Made by a program: the position numbers and the translations under genes. The notes under the pieces are model-generated. The model was not told the DNA's origin and did no database searches. It saw nothing but the letters and a program-made list of their open reading frames with translations. From NCBI GenBank assembly GCA_030144725.1, contig JASKMD010000027.1, positions 1,213,533-1,277,532 of the forward strand: 64,000 nt of DNA, written 5' to 3'. Source of the DNA: Haematococcus lacustris (Eukaryota; Chlorophyta; Chlorophyceae; Chlamydomonadales; Haematococcaceae). Below, one piece after another: positions 23,618-36,400 of the stretch (position 1 is the first letter of the stretch; each line of letters opens with the position of its first letter).

Positions 23618-26600
23618 TTGCACCGGGCCTGCGGCTGCAGGGTGCGCACGCTCGGACCTTGGCCCGCGCGAATACAACACACCACCGCCTGCACCACACT
23701 CCCTCGTACCGCCAGCCATCCCCGCTGGCATGTGAGTGGTGCCGGGTGCGTCCCAACACGGTCGTCACGATGGGTTAGGGTTGACCAGCTTTTGATTTGC
23801 TTCCCACCGCAAATGTTGCCTGGCATTACTACAAGCTTGCCCACAGCTTTCCAGCAACGCCCTACCGTGCAGCCGACTCCCAATGGCTCAGTGGTGAGCT
23901 GGCAGAACATTGCCGTTGCATTCTTGCGTGCAGGCCGCTCTACCTCGTCCGTCGCGGTGTTGCAGCAGTTGATCCCATCGCATCCCTCGGCCACCGACGG
24001 GAGCGATGTCCTGTTCCAGCCCGCCCAGCCGCAGCACTTGCGCAACCGGCTCAGCATTAGCACCATGTCTATTCTCAGCGGCGAACCTCTCAGCAATACA
24101 GACTGGCCGCTGTCGTCGCAGTTTCCGGGAGGCAGCGGCGACGGTGGAGATGAGGCGGACGACAAAGCAGCCCGGCGTGAAACGTTTTCCTTGACGCAGC
24201 TCTGCGCGGATATGGAGCCAGAGAACCGCGACTGCGAGGCAAGGGCTGCACATCTTGCAGCGCACGCGCAATCAGAGGACACGGTGTTACCTTTCTGGCA
24301 ACACAGCCCCACCTACAACAACTCGCATCAATGCGCGGACTCCACGTTCCAAGTACCATTCCCATGCTCCGACTCATTCCTTGACCCTCCCTTGGCGCCA
24401 CTAGACCGCAACGGGTTGGACGTGACCGCTGCCCAGCGCCGCCACGCAACTCACTTGGCCTTGCGCTCCCGCAGCAGCAACCGCATCCACGTGACCACTA
24501 GCTGCAATGCTCCCCCACTGGACGTGGCGTCCCCGGTGTCGCGCGCTGGCCTCCCTCCCGCCTTCAGTGCCGTGTCGCCAGCTGCCCGACTGCCGCCGCC
24601 TACCAGAGTCAGCGCGTCCGGCAGTTGGGCGGCGTTGCGTGGCGACCACTCGCATCTTCCCCGCAACTCCACCATCAGCTACGGCTCGCCATTTCCATCC
24701 CAAGCTTGCCTCCCGCCACCCACCCACCCTCACTCCTCAAATGCATCCATGCCGAGCCCGGACGGCACCCCCAGCTTGAACCGCTGCCCGTCAGGCCTGC
24801 CTCGCCTGATGCGGGAGGTTTCCCGGCGCTCGCGGACTTCTGCAAGCGGCAGTGTCGGGCTTGAGCGCATGTTTTCTGCGGCCCGGGCGAGCTACAACGG
24901 GCGCGACAGCGAGTTTGGAGCTGCGTTGGGTGTGATAGGGCGGCTGCTGGCCGAGCGAGGGGACAGCATCACCACCTCCTTGGAGGGCGGAATGTACGAG
25001 CCTGAGATTGATGTGGTGGATGTGGTGAACGACCCAGTGCTCCCAGACGTTTCACTGGACATCGACCTGGAGGAGGAGATCAAGCTGGACTCAGACAAGC
25101 CGCTGGGGTGTGGGAGCTATGGGGCTGTCTACTCTGGTGCGCTGAGATCGAAAGCTGTGCAGAAGCCGTGTCGAAGCTATGCAGAAGCTGTGTGGAAGCT
25201 GCCCGGCCTTGACCTTTTGAACCTAGTCAAGCTGGTGGGCTGCACGCAGGCTGGTACCAAGGCATCCCTGTGGCTGTCAAGTTTGCCAGCAAGGGCATGG
25301 TGGACGGCCTGGTGTCCAAGGCTACACTGGACAACCTGCACATGGTAGGCGCCAGCTGTGAGCAGCAGCACGCCACGCCATGCCCCTGCAGGCGTACCCA
25401 CCACTGGTTACCAGCTCGCATGTCCTATGATGTGAGCCCACCACTGCTGCCATTGCCGCCGCTGCCTCCTCCGTTGCTGCCCCCTCCATCCTAGCAAGTG
25501 CAGTCAATGTCACTGTCGCCACTGCTAGGTTGGTGCGCAGTGCAGCACCAAGCAGCAGCACGCCATGCACAGGCGTAGCCGCCCCTGATGATCTGAGGGC
25601 GCTGAGCTGACTGGCGATGAGGGCGTTGTAGACCTGTAGACCTGTAGAGGGTGCTGTAGACTTGTAAACGTGTAGAGAGGGCGCTGAGGGTGATGAGGGG
25701 GCGGCGGGGGCGGGGAAGGGGGCCCCTGCTGGGCAAAGCCGGAGGAGGTGGTCAGTCAAGGCAGCAGGGGCAAGGTCAGCAGGCTAGGGCCCTACCAGCT
25801 CCTATGCAGACCACCAGCGCTGGCCATGCCTTGATCAGGGTGGGCAAGGATGCCTCCGCCCCAGCAGGCGTAGGTGGTTATGCGCGGGAAGAGGGGCGGG
25901 TGAGAGTAGGTGGGTTGCTGGTCAGATCTGGATGGTATTGAGTATGCTGGTGTGCTGGTGGCAGCGGTAAGGGTTAGGGTTAGGACTGGTATTGCTGGTC
26001 TGGCCGGTATGCAAGCCCTTGAATGATGTGTCCGCGGCAGCAGGCGGGGAGGGCAACAAAGAGCTGCACTGGGCATGCCGTCCTGCTCCTAGTCCTGTGA
26101 CCCCTACCCAGTTGCTGGCACTGCCTGCGACTCTGCTGGTGGCATGGCTGCTGGCTTAGCCTGCCATCATGCCCGTCACCGCTGCATGCCAGCTGGCCAC
26201 ACGTTCTCATGTGCAAGCCCGCCATCATGGCTGTCACCGCTGCATGCCTGCGACTGCCCTGGGTGGCGAGTACAGGAGATCCGCATCCTGTCACGAGTGC
26301 GCCACCCCAACATCGTGCGCTTCTATGGCGGCAGCATCCGGCCTCCCACAGTGTTCCTGGTGGAGGAGCTGATGCAGGTGCAGGGGCAGGGCAGGTGGGG
26401 AGGGAAGGGGAGGGAGGAGCAGGGGAAGTGGGGAAGGCCAGGCAGGCGGGGAGGGGAGGGGGGAGCAGGGGGAGGGATATGGTTAAGTTGGCTTGTGGAG
26501 AGGGGGCAGGCGGGTGGACTGGCTGGTGGGTGAGCACTGTGGACTGTGTAACAGCGCTCTAGGGCAGGTGGGCAGATTGGTTGACTATAGGCAGCTGGCG

Positions 26601-26815
26601 CAGCAGATATGCTCAGTACTGCCTTGTTAACACAGTGGCAGCAGACTCCGTCGCCATGTTTGAATATGTTTCCGCCGCACTTGTCGTCAGAGACATGGGG
26701 GCATGGCTAGCGCTGGTGTGAGGGCTCTGTGGTCGAGGGCTTTGAAGGAGTGCAGCAACATGCGGAAAAAGCTGCTGCTCCTGACATAGTGGTGTATGTG
26801 AGCACTGTTTTCTGC

Positions 26816-26893
<78 letters not shown>

Positions 26894-29800
26894 CGCTGTC
26901 GCTGCTCCTGGTGGCCGCCTGATGTGCTGCTGCAGATCGACTTGTCAAAGCTGGTCCACGACAACAACCTGCTGCCCCTGGACGACGTGCTGAGGTGAGC
27001 AGTGCCCTCTGCAGGAGGGTAGGCCAACCCAGGCAGGGAGTCTAGTCCATGGCCAAGGCACTAGCAGACGGCATATAGAGGCACCTTCCTAGGTTCATGT
27101 GTTGAGAGGAGCTGGGTCAGCGCATCATCAGCAGCCTTTGGGTGAGAAGAGCACACTGAAGGATTGCCTGGAGTCATCACATGGTGAGGAGCCCTTGCTA
27201 GTAATAGGCTAGCTTAGGTGGGCAGCCTAGTAGGCTTATGGGCGAGCTTAAACAGGCAGCCTAGCAGCTACACCCAGCTGGCAGCTGATCAAGCACGGGT
27301 AGCAGCAACTGGCCTGGCCAGGCCTCCAGAGCGCTGTGGACTTGAAACTGAACCCCTACATGCATGGCTGATGTTCCCAGATCTTCATGTGGGTTAGGGT
27401 TGGGTCAGGGTTGTTCAGGGTTAGAGTGTTGGGCTTTGGGCCGGGGTTTGGGCCAGAGTCAGGGTAGGGTTTGAGCCAAGGTTGGGATTAGTTTCAGTTT
27501 AAAGTTTCAGGGTTTGGGCCTGGGTCAGGGTCTGGGCCAAGGTCAGAACCAGGGTCAGGGTCAGGGTTAGGCTTAGGAAGACACCCTATCCCTAGCTTAG
27601 GTCCAGGCTCAGGGCCGTGGCCTTCAGGATCAGGGTGCAGCTGACACTCAGCTTGAGGCTCAGCTGCCTGAGGTGAGTGGTGGCGATGCCGCAGGATCGG
27701 CAAGGACATTGCGTCAGGCCTGTTCCACCTGCACCCCACCATCGTCCACCGCGACCTGAAATCTGCCAACGTGCTCCTGGACCGCCGGGGTGAGTTGAAC
27801 AAGGGCAACACTGCAGTTGATGGTGTGGCACGGGGCAACAGGGAGGCCAGGGAATAGGGCAGGGCAGGGCAGGGCTGTCAGGGGGCCGCGTCTGGAGCGT
27901 TAGCAGCAAGGTCTTGGCATACCTAAGGTCACAAGCACCAGGGCAATTGGGCCTGGGGCGGAAGCAGCAGCCGGTGTGTTAGGCCTGCCAGCAGTGCCTG
28001 AATTGTCAGCAGCAGGGTCCTGCAGCAAGCACCTGGGCACCCGGCCGGGGGCCCGGACCTGAGGCGGCAGCAGCAGTTGAAGTATTTGGCAGCAGCTGCT
28101 GTGGTGTTTGGAATTGTCCTAAGCGGAGGTCAGGGAAGCCTACTACAACCTGTTGAAGCAGCAGCAGGGGGTGTCAGCAGCAGTGGCGGTGTGGGCGGTG
28201 GCAGGGGGAGGGAGGAGGAGAGGCCACCGTGAGCTGCACACAGCTGATTAGCCAACAGAAGGGGTGAGGGTATGTGCACAGCCACAATAGCAGCTGATGC
28301 TGTTTATGCTGGACACCAGCATTAGCTGAGGTGATGGTCAAACCTGATCTGACCTGGCCTGACCTGGCCTGACCTGGCCTGACCTGGCCTGACCTGGCCT
28401 GACCTGGCCTGACCTGCCGTGGCCTGACTAAGCATATGGGCCAAGCTTAAGTGGGGTTGGAGTGTAGGCCTGTTGGCATGCCAGCTGGTCTGCCATCCCA
28501 AGGTCAAGTGTGAAGCTGTTCCAAAGGCGACCTAGTGTGCTTTGGTTGACGGCACTGCCCTGTCTGCCTGCCCATGTCGCTGGTGGCCGTGTAAGATCAG
28601 GGGGATTAGAGATCTCATAGCTGGCAACCTGCTGTGGCTCAGTGCACGGCACTGCAGCAGCTGCATGGCCGCTGTAAATGGTGGCCATGCAGGTCAAGCC
28701 AAGATTGGTGACTTTGGCACGGCACGCTTTAAGCTGCAAGCTGCGCTTGTGACCCAGGACAACAATGTTGGCACCATGGCATATATGGCCCCTGGTGCGT
28801 GCCAGCTGGCAGCAGGGGGAGGGCGGCAGGGGGACAAGGGCAATGGGAGGGCGGCAGGGGTACAAGGGCAATGGGAGGGCGGCAGGGGTACAAGGGCAAT
28901 GGGAGGGCGGCAGGGGGATGAGGTCAATGGGAGGGCGGCAGGGGTACAAGGGCAATGGGAGGGCGGCAGGGGTACAAGGGCAATGGGAGGGCGGCAGGGG
29001 TACAAGGGCAATGGGAGGGCGGCAGGGGTACAAGGGCAATGGGAGGGCGGCAGGGGTACAAGGGCAATGGGAGGGCGGCAGGGGGATGAGGGCAACGGGA
29101 GGGCGGCAGGGGTACAAGGGCAATGGGAGGGCGGCAGGGGTACAAGGGCAATGGGAGGGCGGCAGGGGTACAAGGGCAATGGGAGGGCGGCAGGGGTACA
29201 AGGGCAATGGGAGGGCGGCAGGGGTACAAGGGCAATGGGAGGGCGGCAGGGGGATGAGGGCAACGGGAGGGCGGCAGGGGTACAAGGGCAATGGGAGGGC
29301 GGCAGGGGTACAAGGGCAATGGGAGGGCGGCAGGGGTACAAGGGCAATGGGAGGGCGGCAGGGGTACAAGGGCAATGGGAGGGCGGCAGGGGGATGAGGG
29401 CAACGGGAGGGCGGCAGGGGTACAAGGGCAATGGGAGGGCGGCAGGGGTACAAGGGCAATGGGAGGGCGGCAGGGGTACAAGGGCAATGGGAGGGCGGCA
29501 GGGGTACAAGGGCAATGGGAGGGCGGCAGGGGTACAAGGGCAATGGGAGGGCGGCAGGGGGATGAGGGCAACGGGAGGGCGGCAGGGGTACAAGGGCAGT
29601 GGGAGGGCGGCAGGGGTACAAGGGCAATGGGAGGGCGGCAGGGGTACAAGGGCAATGGGAGGGCGGCAGGGGTACAAGGGCAATGGGAGGGCGGCAGGGG
29701 TACAAGGGCAATGGGAGGGCGGCAGGGGTACAAGGGCAATGGGAGGGCGGCAGGGTGACAAGGGCAATGGGAGGGCGGCAGGGGTACAAGGGCAATGGGA

Positions 29801-32127
29801 GGGCGGCAGGGGTACAAGGGCAATGGGAGGGCGGCAGGGGGATGAGGGCAATGGGAGGGCGGCAGGGGTACAAGGGCAATGGGAGGGCGGCAGGGGTACA
29901 AGGGCAATGGGAGGGCGGTAGGGGGACAAGGGCAATGGGAGGGCGGCAGGGGGACAAGGGCAATGGGAGGGCGGTAGGGGGACAAGGGCAATGGGAGGGC
30001 GGTAGGGGGACAAGGGCAATGGGAGGGCGGTAGGGGGACAAGGGCAATGGGAGGGCGGCAGGGAGATGGCTGCAGGAGAAGGGAGCGCTGCAGGGGGACA
30101 AGGGCAACTGGGTATACTTTCAAAGGGAGAAGGATTTCCCAAACGTAGGCCATCTTCAACAAAGGTGCTCTCTCGCGGCGACCCTGCCCCACCCCAACCC
30201 CTGTTCAATTCCTACCTAGCCCAACTTCACTTCACTACCATGCCCCAACCTCACGGCTGGCCTTGCGCTGCCCCTTGCTCCCAGAATGTTTCCAAGCCAA
30301 CACCGTGACGCCACAGTCTGATGTGTACAGCTGGGCCATCATCATGTGGGAGATGCTGACAGGGCAGCTGCCCTGGTACGGCTGCAACAACGCGGCCATC
30401 ATTGGAGCAGTCGCTTTCAGGGACGAGCGCCCAGAGCTGCCAGGTGGGCAAAGTAAAGAAGAGAGATGGAGGGGAAGACTCTACCACTACACAGGGCTAG
30501 GCAGGTAGGTGTTGGCTTGGCAGGTGGGATGCCAGGTGGGGTGCATGTCCTGTCATGGGTGGTCCTCTCTCTGGCGGTGTGCTTGCCAACACCTCTTGTG
30601 TGAGCTTAGCTGAAGGATCCTTACGGATACCACTGGTTGTGGCGGGGAAATGGAAGATGTCATTCTGATGGAAGGAAAGCTGTCTGATAGGAAGATGGAA
30701 AGAAAAACTCCCTTGATGCCTACAACCAGTAATCAACTTATTATGTCTACTTATGCCCATTAAACACCTATGAAGCAGGCAGGGCAGGGCAGGGTAGGGC
30801 TTTGGCAGCTGACTGGGAGCAACTTGTCGCCACCCCCAGCTGTCACACAGTCATACAACGCGCCACAGTCTCACAGTAATACAGGGGATTGGTCAGGAAG
30901 ACTGGCTGTGACCCCTGGCTGTCACACAAGGGGGTCAGGGAGAATGACCACTCAGCTCACCAGTGCCCAGCAGGGCTCTTCCTCTCACCACCTGCTCCCC
31001 ACCTGCTCCCCTCCTGTGTCCCCTTCTTGTGATGGCCTTCTCACATAATTTCAGCCGCTACCCCCTCCCCTCTCCTCCTTTCCCTGCCTCCACCTTTCCT
31101 CTCCTCCTTTCCTCTCCTCCCCTCTCCACCTTTCCTCTCCTCCCCTCTCCTCCTTTCCCTGCCTCCACCTCTTGTGATGGCCTTCTCACTGTCACAGCTG
31201 CTACCCCCTCCCCTCTCCTCCTTTCCCTGCCTCCACACCACAACCAGCAGATCCCCTTCTCCCCCTCCCCCTCCCCCTCCCTTGGTGTCCCTAACCCTCC
31301 CCCTACTCTCCCAACCCTCTCCCTACTCCACCCTCCTTGGGGTGGACCACCCTCCCCTTTGCCCTCCACCCCCTCCTTTCCCACCCGCTCCCAAGAGCCA
31401 GGACCAGCATGAAGTTCAGTGGAGAAGGGGTCAGGCAGTGCTGTGTACACGCCTGCCTGGCCTGCACCTGCGCTGCCCTGTGTGCTGCCCGACCCCTGAC
31501 GAACCAGGGGTGCTGTGCTGCCCTGGGCGCTGCCCGATCCCTGGTCAATCACATTTGCTGTGCTGCCCTGTGCTGGCCCCCACCTCTGCGGCCCTCTGCA
31601 GAGTCTGCTGAGCGCTGCCCGCCTGACCTGGCCGCCCTCATCACTCGCTGCTGGCAGCCGGATCCGCGGGACAGACCCAGCGCTGGCGAGCTTGTCAAGA
31701 GCATCTCACTCATCATGAAGGTCAGACAGGGCCAGCAGGGCGGGGAGGCAACCTGCCTGGGCAAGGCTGTTCTAGCCAGCCTGCCTGGGCAAGGCTGTGC
31801 TAGCCAACCTGCCATAGGTCACCATGGGACCAATAGGGGAAGCCTGTGAGGTGGGGTTAGGGCGTTGATGGCCTATGGCCGGGCTTGGTGGTCTACACTC
31901 TCCTCTCCCCCATCCCTCCCATGGGAAGGGAGGATTGTGGGGGTGCAAAATGCCGTGGTCGTGCTCAATGCCCAGGGTCTCCCTCCAGTTGCTTGCCACC
32001 TGTCAGCCCCTCCTGCCTTGGCCCTGCCAGTTTACCACCTGTCCGCCCCACTACAATTGTTGTTGCTGCCCGGCTGCAGGTCCGCCAGCACAACAACAAG
32101 CAGCTGCAAGCCTCACCCACTGCGTGA
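23618..32127 (+). CDS. TKL/Raf-like protein kinase (catalytic domain assembled from nine exons)
   Basis: Putative Ser/Thr kinase. Exons with matching phases: ...-25136, 25250-25344, 26276-26377, 26936-26994, 27695-27789, 28693-28794, 30285-30443, 31602-31720, 32080-32127 (stop TGA). Motifs in order: Gly-loop LGCGSYGAVYSG; VAVKF with the ATP-binding Lys; MEIRILSRVRHPNIVRFYGG (alpha-C Glu); hinge VFLVEELM; DLSKLVHDN; catalytic loop HRDLKSANVLL; IGDFGTARF; GTMAYMAPE, with E made across the 28794/30285 junction; SDVYSWAIIMWEMLTGQLPW; DRPSAGEL. All catalytic residues are present, so an active kinase is expected. The Raf-like call rests on the SDVYSWAIIMWE and RCWQPDPRDRPS style. The N-terminal frame before 25000 is Ser/Pro-rich; its 5' boundary (23.4-23.9 kb) is unresolved and it may connect to the 17394-21991 exon. 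Confidence 0.85.
25971..25985. repeat. Short TTAGGG-type run in kinase intron
   Basis: Two TTAGGG-like units (GGGTTAGGGTTAGG) within the 25345-26275 intron of the kinase gene. Confidence 0.6.
26817..26893. repeat. (CTG)n trinucleotide repeat in kinase intron
   Basis: About 24 CTG units end roughly 40 bases before the acceptor of the exon at 26936, so the repeat sits in or near the polypyrimidine/branch region. Confidence 0.95.
28340..28417. repeat. 10-bp tandem repeat (TGACCTGGCC)n
   Basis: Seven to eight tandem decamers in the kinase intron 27790-28692. The related word also occurs near 32325-32365, downstream of the gene. Confidence 0.9.
28811..30061. repeat. 28-bp minisatellite, about 44 copies, inside kinase intron
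   Basis: Unit GGGTACAAGGGCAATGGGAG plus GGCGGCAG, with variant units carrying GGGGATGAGGGCAA or GGGGACAAGG. It lies between the two exons that split the APE glutamate codon. Because 28 is not a multiple of 3, every frame is visited and long false open frames appear on both strands. Confidence 0.95.
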
Positions 32128-33436
32128 GCTGTGCAAGAGTGGCGGCAAACAGGACAAGAAGGCAGTGGGCGCCCCGGCTCCTACACACGCCCACCCATGC
32201 CACCCACCTCGTCTCTTCACTACCCTCTAGCACACGCTACACCAGCATAGTGGCAAGCACGAGCAGCAATAAGGGTGGGCAAGTGAGGGGGACTTCACTC
32301 AGTGGGTTGGGCAACTGGCACTGACTTGGCCTGACCTGGCCTGACTGAACCGGACCTGGCCTGACCCAGTTTGCTTTGGCGTAGCCAGACCTGAGCAGGC
32401 CTGGCTGCCTGGCTACATACCCAGGGATGATGCTTTTCTCTGCTGCCTCTTGGCCTGGCTGCACAGCCTCTTGCCCGCTCCCATCCCTGGCACAGCCCCT
32501 TGGCCAGGCCTGGTCACAAGTGTGCAGCAGCGTCCACACCTGACCTGTGGCCTGCACAGGCTCCTGCAGCTGCAAGCAGCCCCTCCACATCCCGCTGGTC
32601 TGCCCTGTGCCGCACACTCTGTTACGAGACATGCACTTGAGTCCCTTTGTGACTTGTGGTGGTTGTGAACCGTGCACTGCCACCACTGCCTGCACTAGGG
32701 CCGGGGGTGTTCATAAAACACTCCCACTAGGGATTCCCACTGGGGAGTGTAAACACTCACTAGGGTTTAGTGCCCATAGACACTCCCACTAGGGTTGGGA
32801 ATGTCTATGCGACACCTTGATCGGTGGGATGCTTAGAGAGACACCGCGCTGGCCTCACCGCATCTTCACAGCAACATGGATGTTGTGGAGCAATGGTGCA
32901 TGGGTGACATGAGCGCTTGTGCACAGCAAGTGCCCCGCACCCCTTACCCGCACAGAGTGTGCATTGAGGCCATACAAATGCAAAAGCGTCTGTGGGCATG
33001 TGGTTCAGCACCTGTAACTCACAAGTGGGTGCACGACCTTGTTGTGATGTTGATCTAAAATGTTATCCACCTTGACTAATTTGTGGGGCTATTTATGGGT
33101 GCCTGGCTGGATGACATATCGACCTGCTGTGCCTTGACCTCAAGCCTACACGAGATTATGGAACAAGTTGAGATGGGTACATAAAATGGATGCGAGGTTT
33201 GTTTCATTCTCTTCTTTGCATGGAGATGTGTGAAATAAATTGTTTTACTATTTATAGCTGTTTAGTGTAAGCTGCGGGGGGTAAGCTGTAAGCAAGCTCT
33301 GCTACGTTGCTCCATCGGTCCTGCAACGGACCTATCAGTCACACAGCACAAGACTGCTACTAACAAGTACTTGATCCATTTTGACTTGTCCTGCAACCAC
33401 ATAGTTGTGTTGCTGCTTCTCAGCTTGCAGCCTTAC
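32128..33436. other. Intergenic region between convergent genes
   Basis: The 3' ends of the kinase (+) and the transposase-like gene (-) face each other here. The word CACTCCCACTAGGG recurs around 32720 and 32780 with a nearby GATTCCCACTGGGGAG, a small repeat cluster. No gene was recognised. Confidence 0.5.
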
Positions 33437-36400
33437 CTAGTCACATAGCTGCAAGCCTCCCAACCCAACTAAGCTCGAACTGGCCATGTGTACTGAGTTG
33501 GCAGCTGTACTGTAACTTACACCACCACCCAGGGCACCCGCACGGCTGGCTGCACCACCCAGGGCACCCGCATGGCTGGCTGCAGCTCCCAGGGCACCCG
33601 CATGGCTGGCTGCAGCTCCCAGGGCACCCGCACGGCTGGCTGCAGCTCCCAGGGCATCATCTGACAGATCACTGAACCAGCTGTTGGTGTCCTCCACTGT
33701 CATCTTGATGCGTCCCGACACACCCTCCTCTTTCATGCGTAACACCATGTCGTTATTGAGGGGCTTCAATGCTGTCTCGCTTGCTGCATTGGTGATGTGG
33801 ACTGGCCTGAAGTAGCGGCTAAGTAGCTGTTCCAATGGTTCTGTGATTATGCCTGTTGCCTCCAGCTCCTGTGCAACACAACCAAGAGGTCAGAGCCATG
33901 TGGACTGTGGCGTTGCAAAAGCATGTAGTGCATGAACACCATACACAGTGTTGGCACCATACGCGGTGTAGGGCCCTCAATGCCTCATACATTGATGCTA
34001 GTTACACACCTGCAGATCAGCTTGGAGCTTGAAGAGCTGTAGAGGGTCGTCCTCCATGGCATGGCCAGGTCCAGTGGCTGAGAGATACTGCAACACTCGG
34101 CTAGCTCCTCGCTGCCTGGCTGCTGGAGAAGGGTCGCCAAGGGCGGCAGCCAGGTAGGGAAAGTCCCCCAAGAAGTGCATGCGCTTTGTGTAGTACTCTC
34201 CCAACACGCCCACCAACTCCAAGACCAACTCGTCTACCTGCTCCGCTGTCACTGGCTCCCCCACTGCACCCTGGCTGTCACCTGGTCCCCATACCATGCT
34301 GCAGCCCATGGAGTAGGCCTCCCTCAACACCATGCGGGGCTCGACTGTGGCTGCCAGCAGCACACACATGATGTGCTCATGGTGGGTGTGCCAGTGGCAC
34401 ATCCACCTGCTGCTGTTTGATTGCGCCCACAGCTGTTGCTCCTCAAGAACCGCACGGTTAAGAGCTGCCAGCACGGCGCATTGCACCATATTCACAGGCT
34501 TTAGCAGCTCAGCAAAAAGGCACTGGATGACCTTCTGCTGCCCTGCTATGCTGTCAGCTAGGCAGAGCGGCTGCAACACCTCCAGCATTGGCTGGTAGTA
34601 CTCTAGGACCCACACGGCAATGCGGCAGTAGGTGCCCCAGCGGGTGAGGCAGGCCTCCTCTACCTTCCGTGAGCCTGGTGGGGGGTGCTTGCAGAAGACC
34701 ATGCTGACATGGTCCAGCAGCCAGCATAGGGTGCTGTTGTGACCCTGGCGGTGCATGTATGCGGATTTGCCAAAGTGCACGCACAGGTGGCGCACCGCGT
34801 TATGCAGGATGTGCTCGTAGCAGTGCACCACGTAGATAGGGTGCTGCTGGTGGCCGGCGCTGATTGCTGCTGCTGACAAGAGCTTCACCACTCCACCTTG
34901 CTCTCCCACATTTGCATTTGCGCTGTCACACACTGCGAAGAGAATCCTGATCTTTGCTGACCAGTAGCCAGAATTGCTGAGGCATGTGATCAAGGCTTGG
35001 CATTGGCTCTTGGCGTCATGCTTAGGCAGGTCAACGCAGCCCACCACACAATGCATCACTGTGTACACGCTTGCAGCTGCACCCCGGCTTGAGGTGGAGG
35101 AGGGGGGTCCAGCAGCCCAAGCCGCCGGGACACCGGCTGTGGGAGTGGAGACCACAGAGGGGACAGTGTTGCTGGGAGGTGGTGGTGGTGTGGGGCGGTG
35201 GCCTGGCTGGAGATAGTCCGACAAACGAAGTGGAGGCTTGACAGCTCTGGCCACACGAGACCTGGGTGCTGGGGGTAGGGGTGGGGATGAGGTAGGGGTG
35301 AAGGTAGCGGTAGGGTAGTCCTGGCTCAGGGTTGGGCTTGGAGGTGGTGGTAGGGGTGGAGGGGATGGCGGTGGAGCAAGGGCAGCAGTGGGAAGGCGTT
35401 GGAGGCGAGAGAACTGTGTAAGTACCACCATGTGGTCACCCTTGCTGTCGAATGCAATAGCACCGGCACCCACTTCTTCACATTGACCTACAACAAACAC
35501 AACATACGTTTAGTAAGCCGGCAGCTTGACAGCATGAGATGCAATGTATGTCCTCAATGTATGTCCTCAATGATTGATGGATTGATTGTAACTCACTAGC
35601 TTGCAGCTTGTTCACTGTCTCGACGATCTTGTCCATGGCTCGCTTGAGGGTCTTGCCAGAAGGCACTCTGTCAATCAGCTCCTGACCCGGCATGAGGTGT
35701 AGGCCAAGGGAAGAGGTGATGGCATGCTGCACCTTGTTGAAGGACAGCTGGCAGGCCACAAGCAGCTGCAATGCTCGCAACAAATAGCTGGTCTTGTAAG
35801 CTGCTGTAGCATGCGCAGCCACCTGTGTGTGGCATAGCTGTACGGTCTGATGCGGGCGGCCGCAGGGATATTGACAGTTGCTGGCGGCAGCCTGAGGCTG
35901 CTCTTGCTCCTGCGCAGTGGCTGTTTGGGCTGTTTGGGCTGCACGCAGCTCCTTTAAGGCCTGGTCTCTCCTTGCCACTCGCTTCATCAGATTACTACAC
36001 TCTATTTGGAACTGCTTGGAGTCTGCCATGCATGCCCTCAGCCGGACGCCCTTATCCTCTGCGTCTGCCATGGCTGCCATGGTTGCTGCATCAGCTTTGG
36101 CTACACGCTGGTGCAACAGCTTGGTCTCCTCAAGCAAGGCTGCATTTAGCCGTAGCTCCTGCTCCAGCAATGCTGATGATGCATAGGCATCAGAAGAGGC
36201 ACTTGCCGCTACAGCCGCGGCCGCTATAGATGAGGCCTCGGCTGCAGAAGCACGGGCATCCGCAGCGCACACTGCCGCTGTGAGCCTCACCACTGACTGC
36301 TGAAGCTGCTCAGCACCCAAGTCTTGATGAGCCAAACGGGCTTGGGCTACGTTGAGTTCTTCCTGCGCAACAAATGGGTGTGAAGGATGATTGCAAGATG

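Noticed and set aside
28811..30061. CRISPR-like array
   Set aside because: Units are directly adjacent 28-mers without spacers; it is a minisatellite in a eukaryotic intron.
28428..30208. Pro-rich (ALPLPLYPCRPP) secreted protein on the minus strand
   Set aside because: Encoded only by the kinase-intron minisatellite; no independent start, signal peptide or flanking domain.
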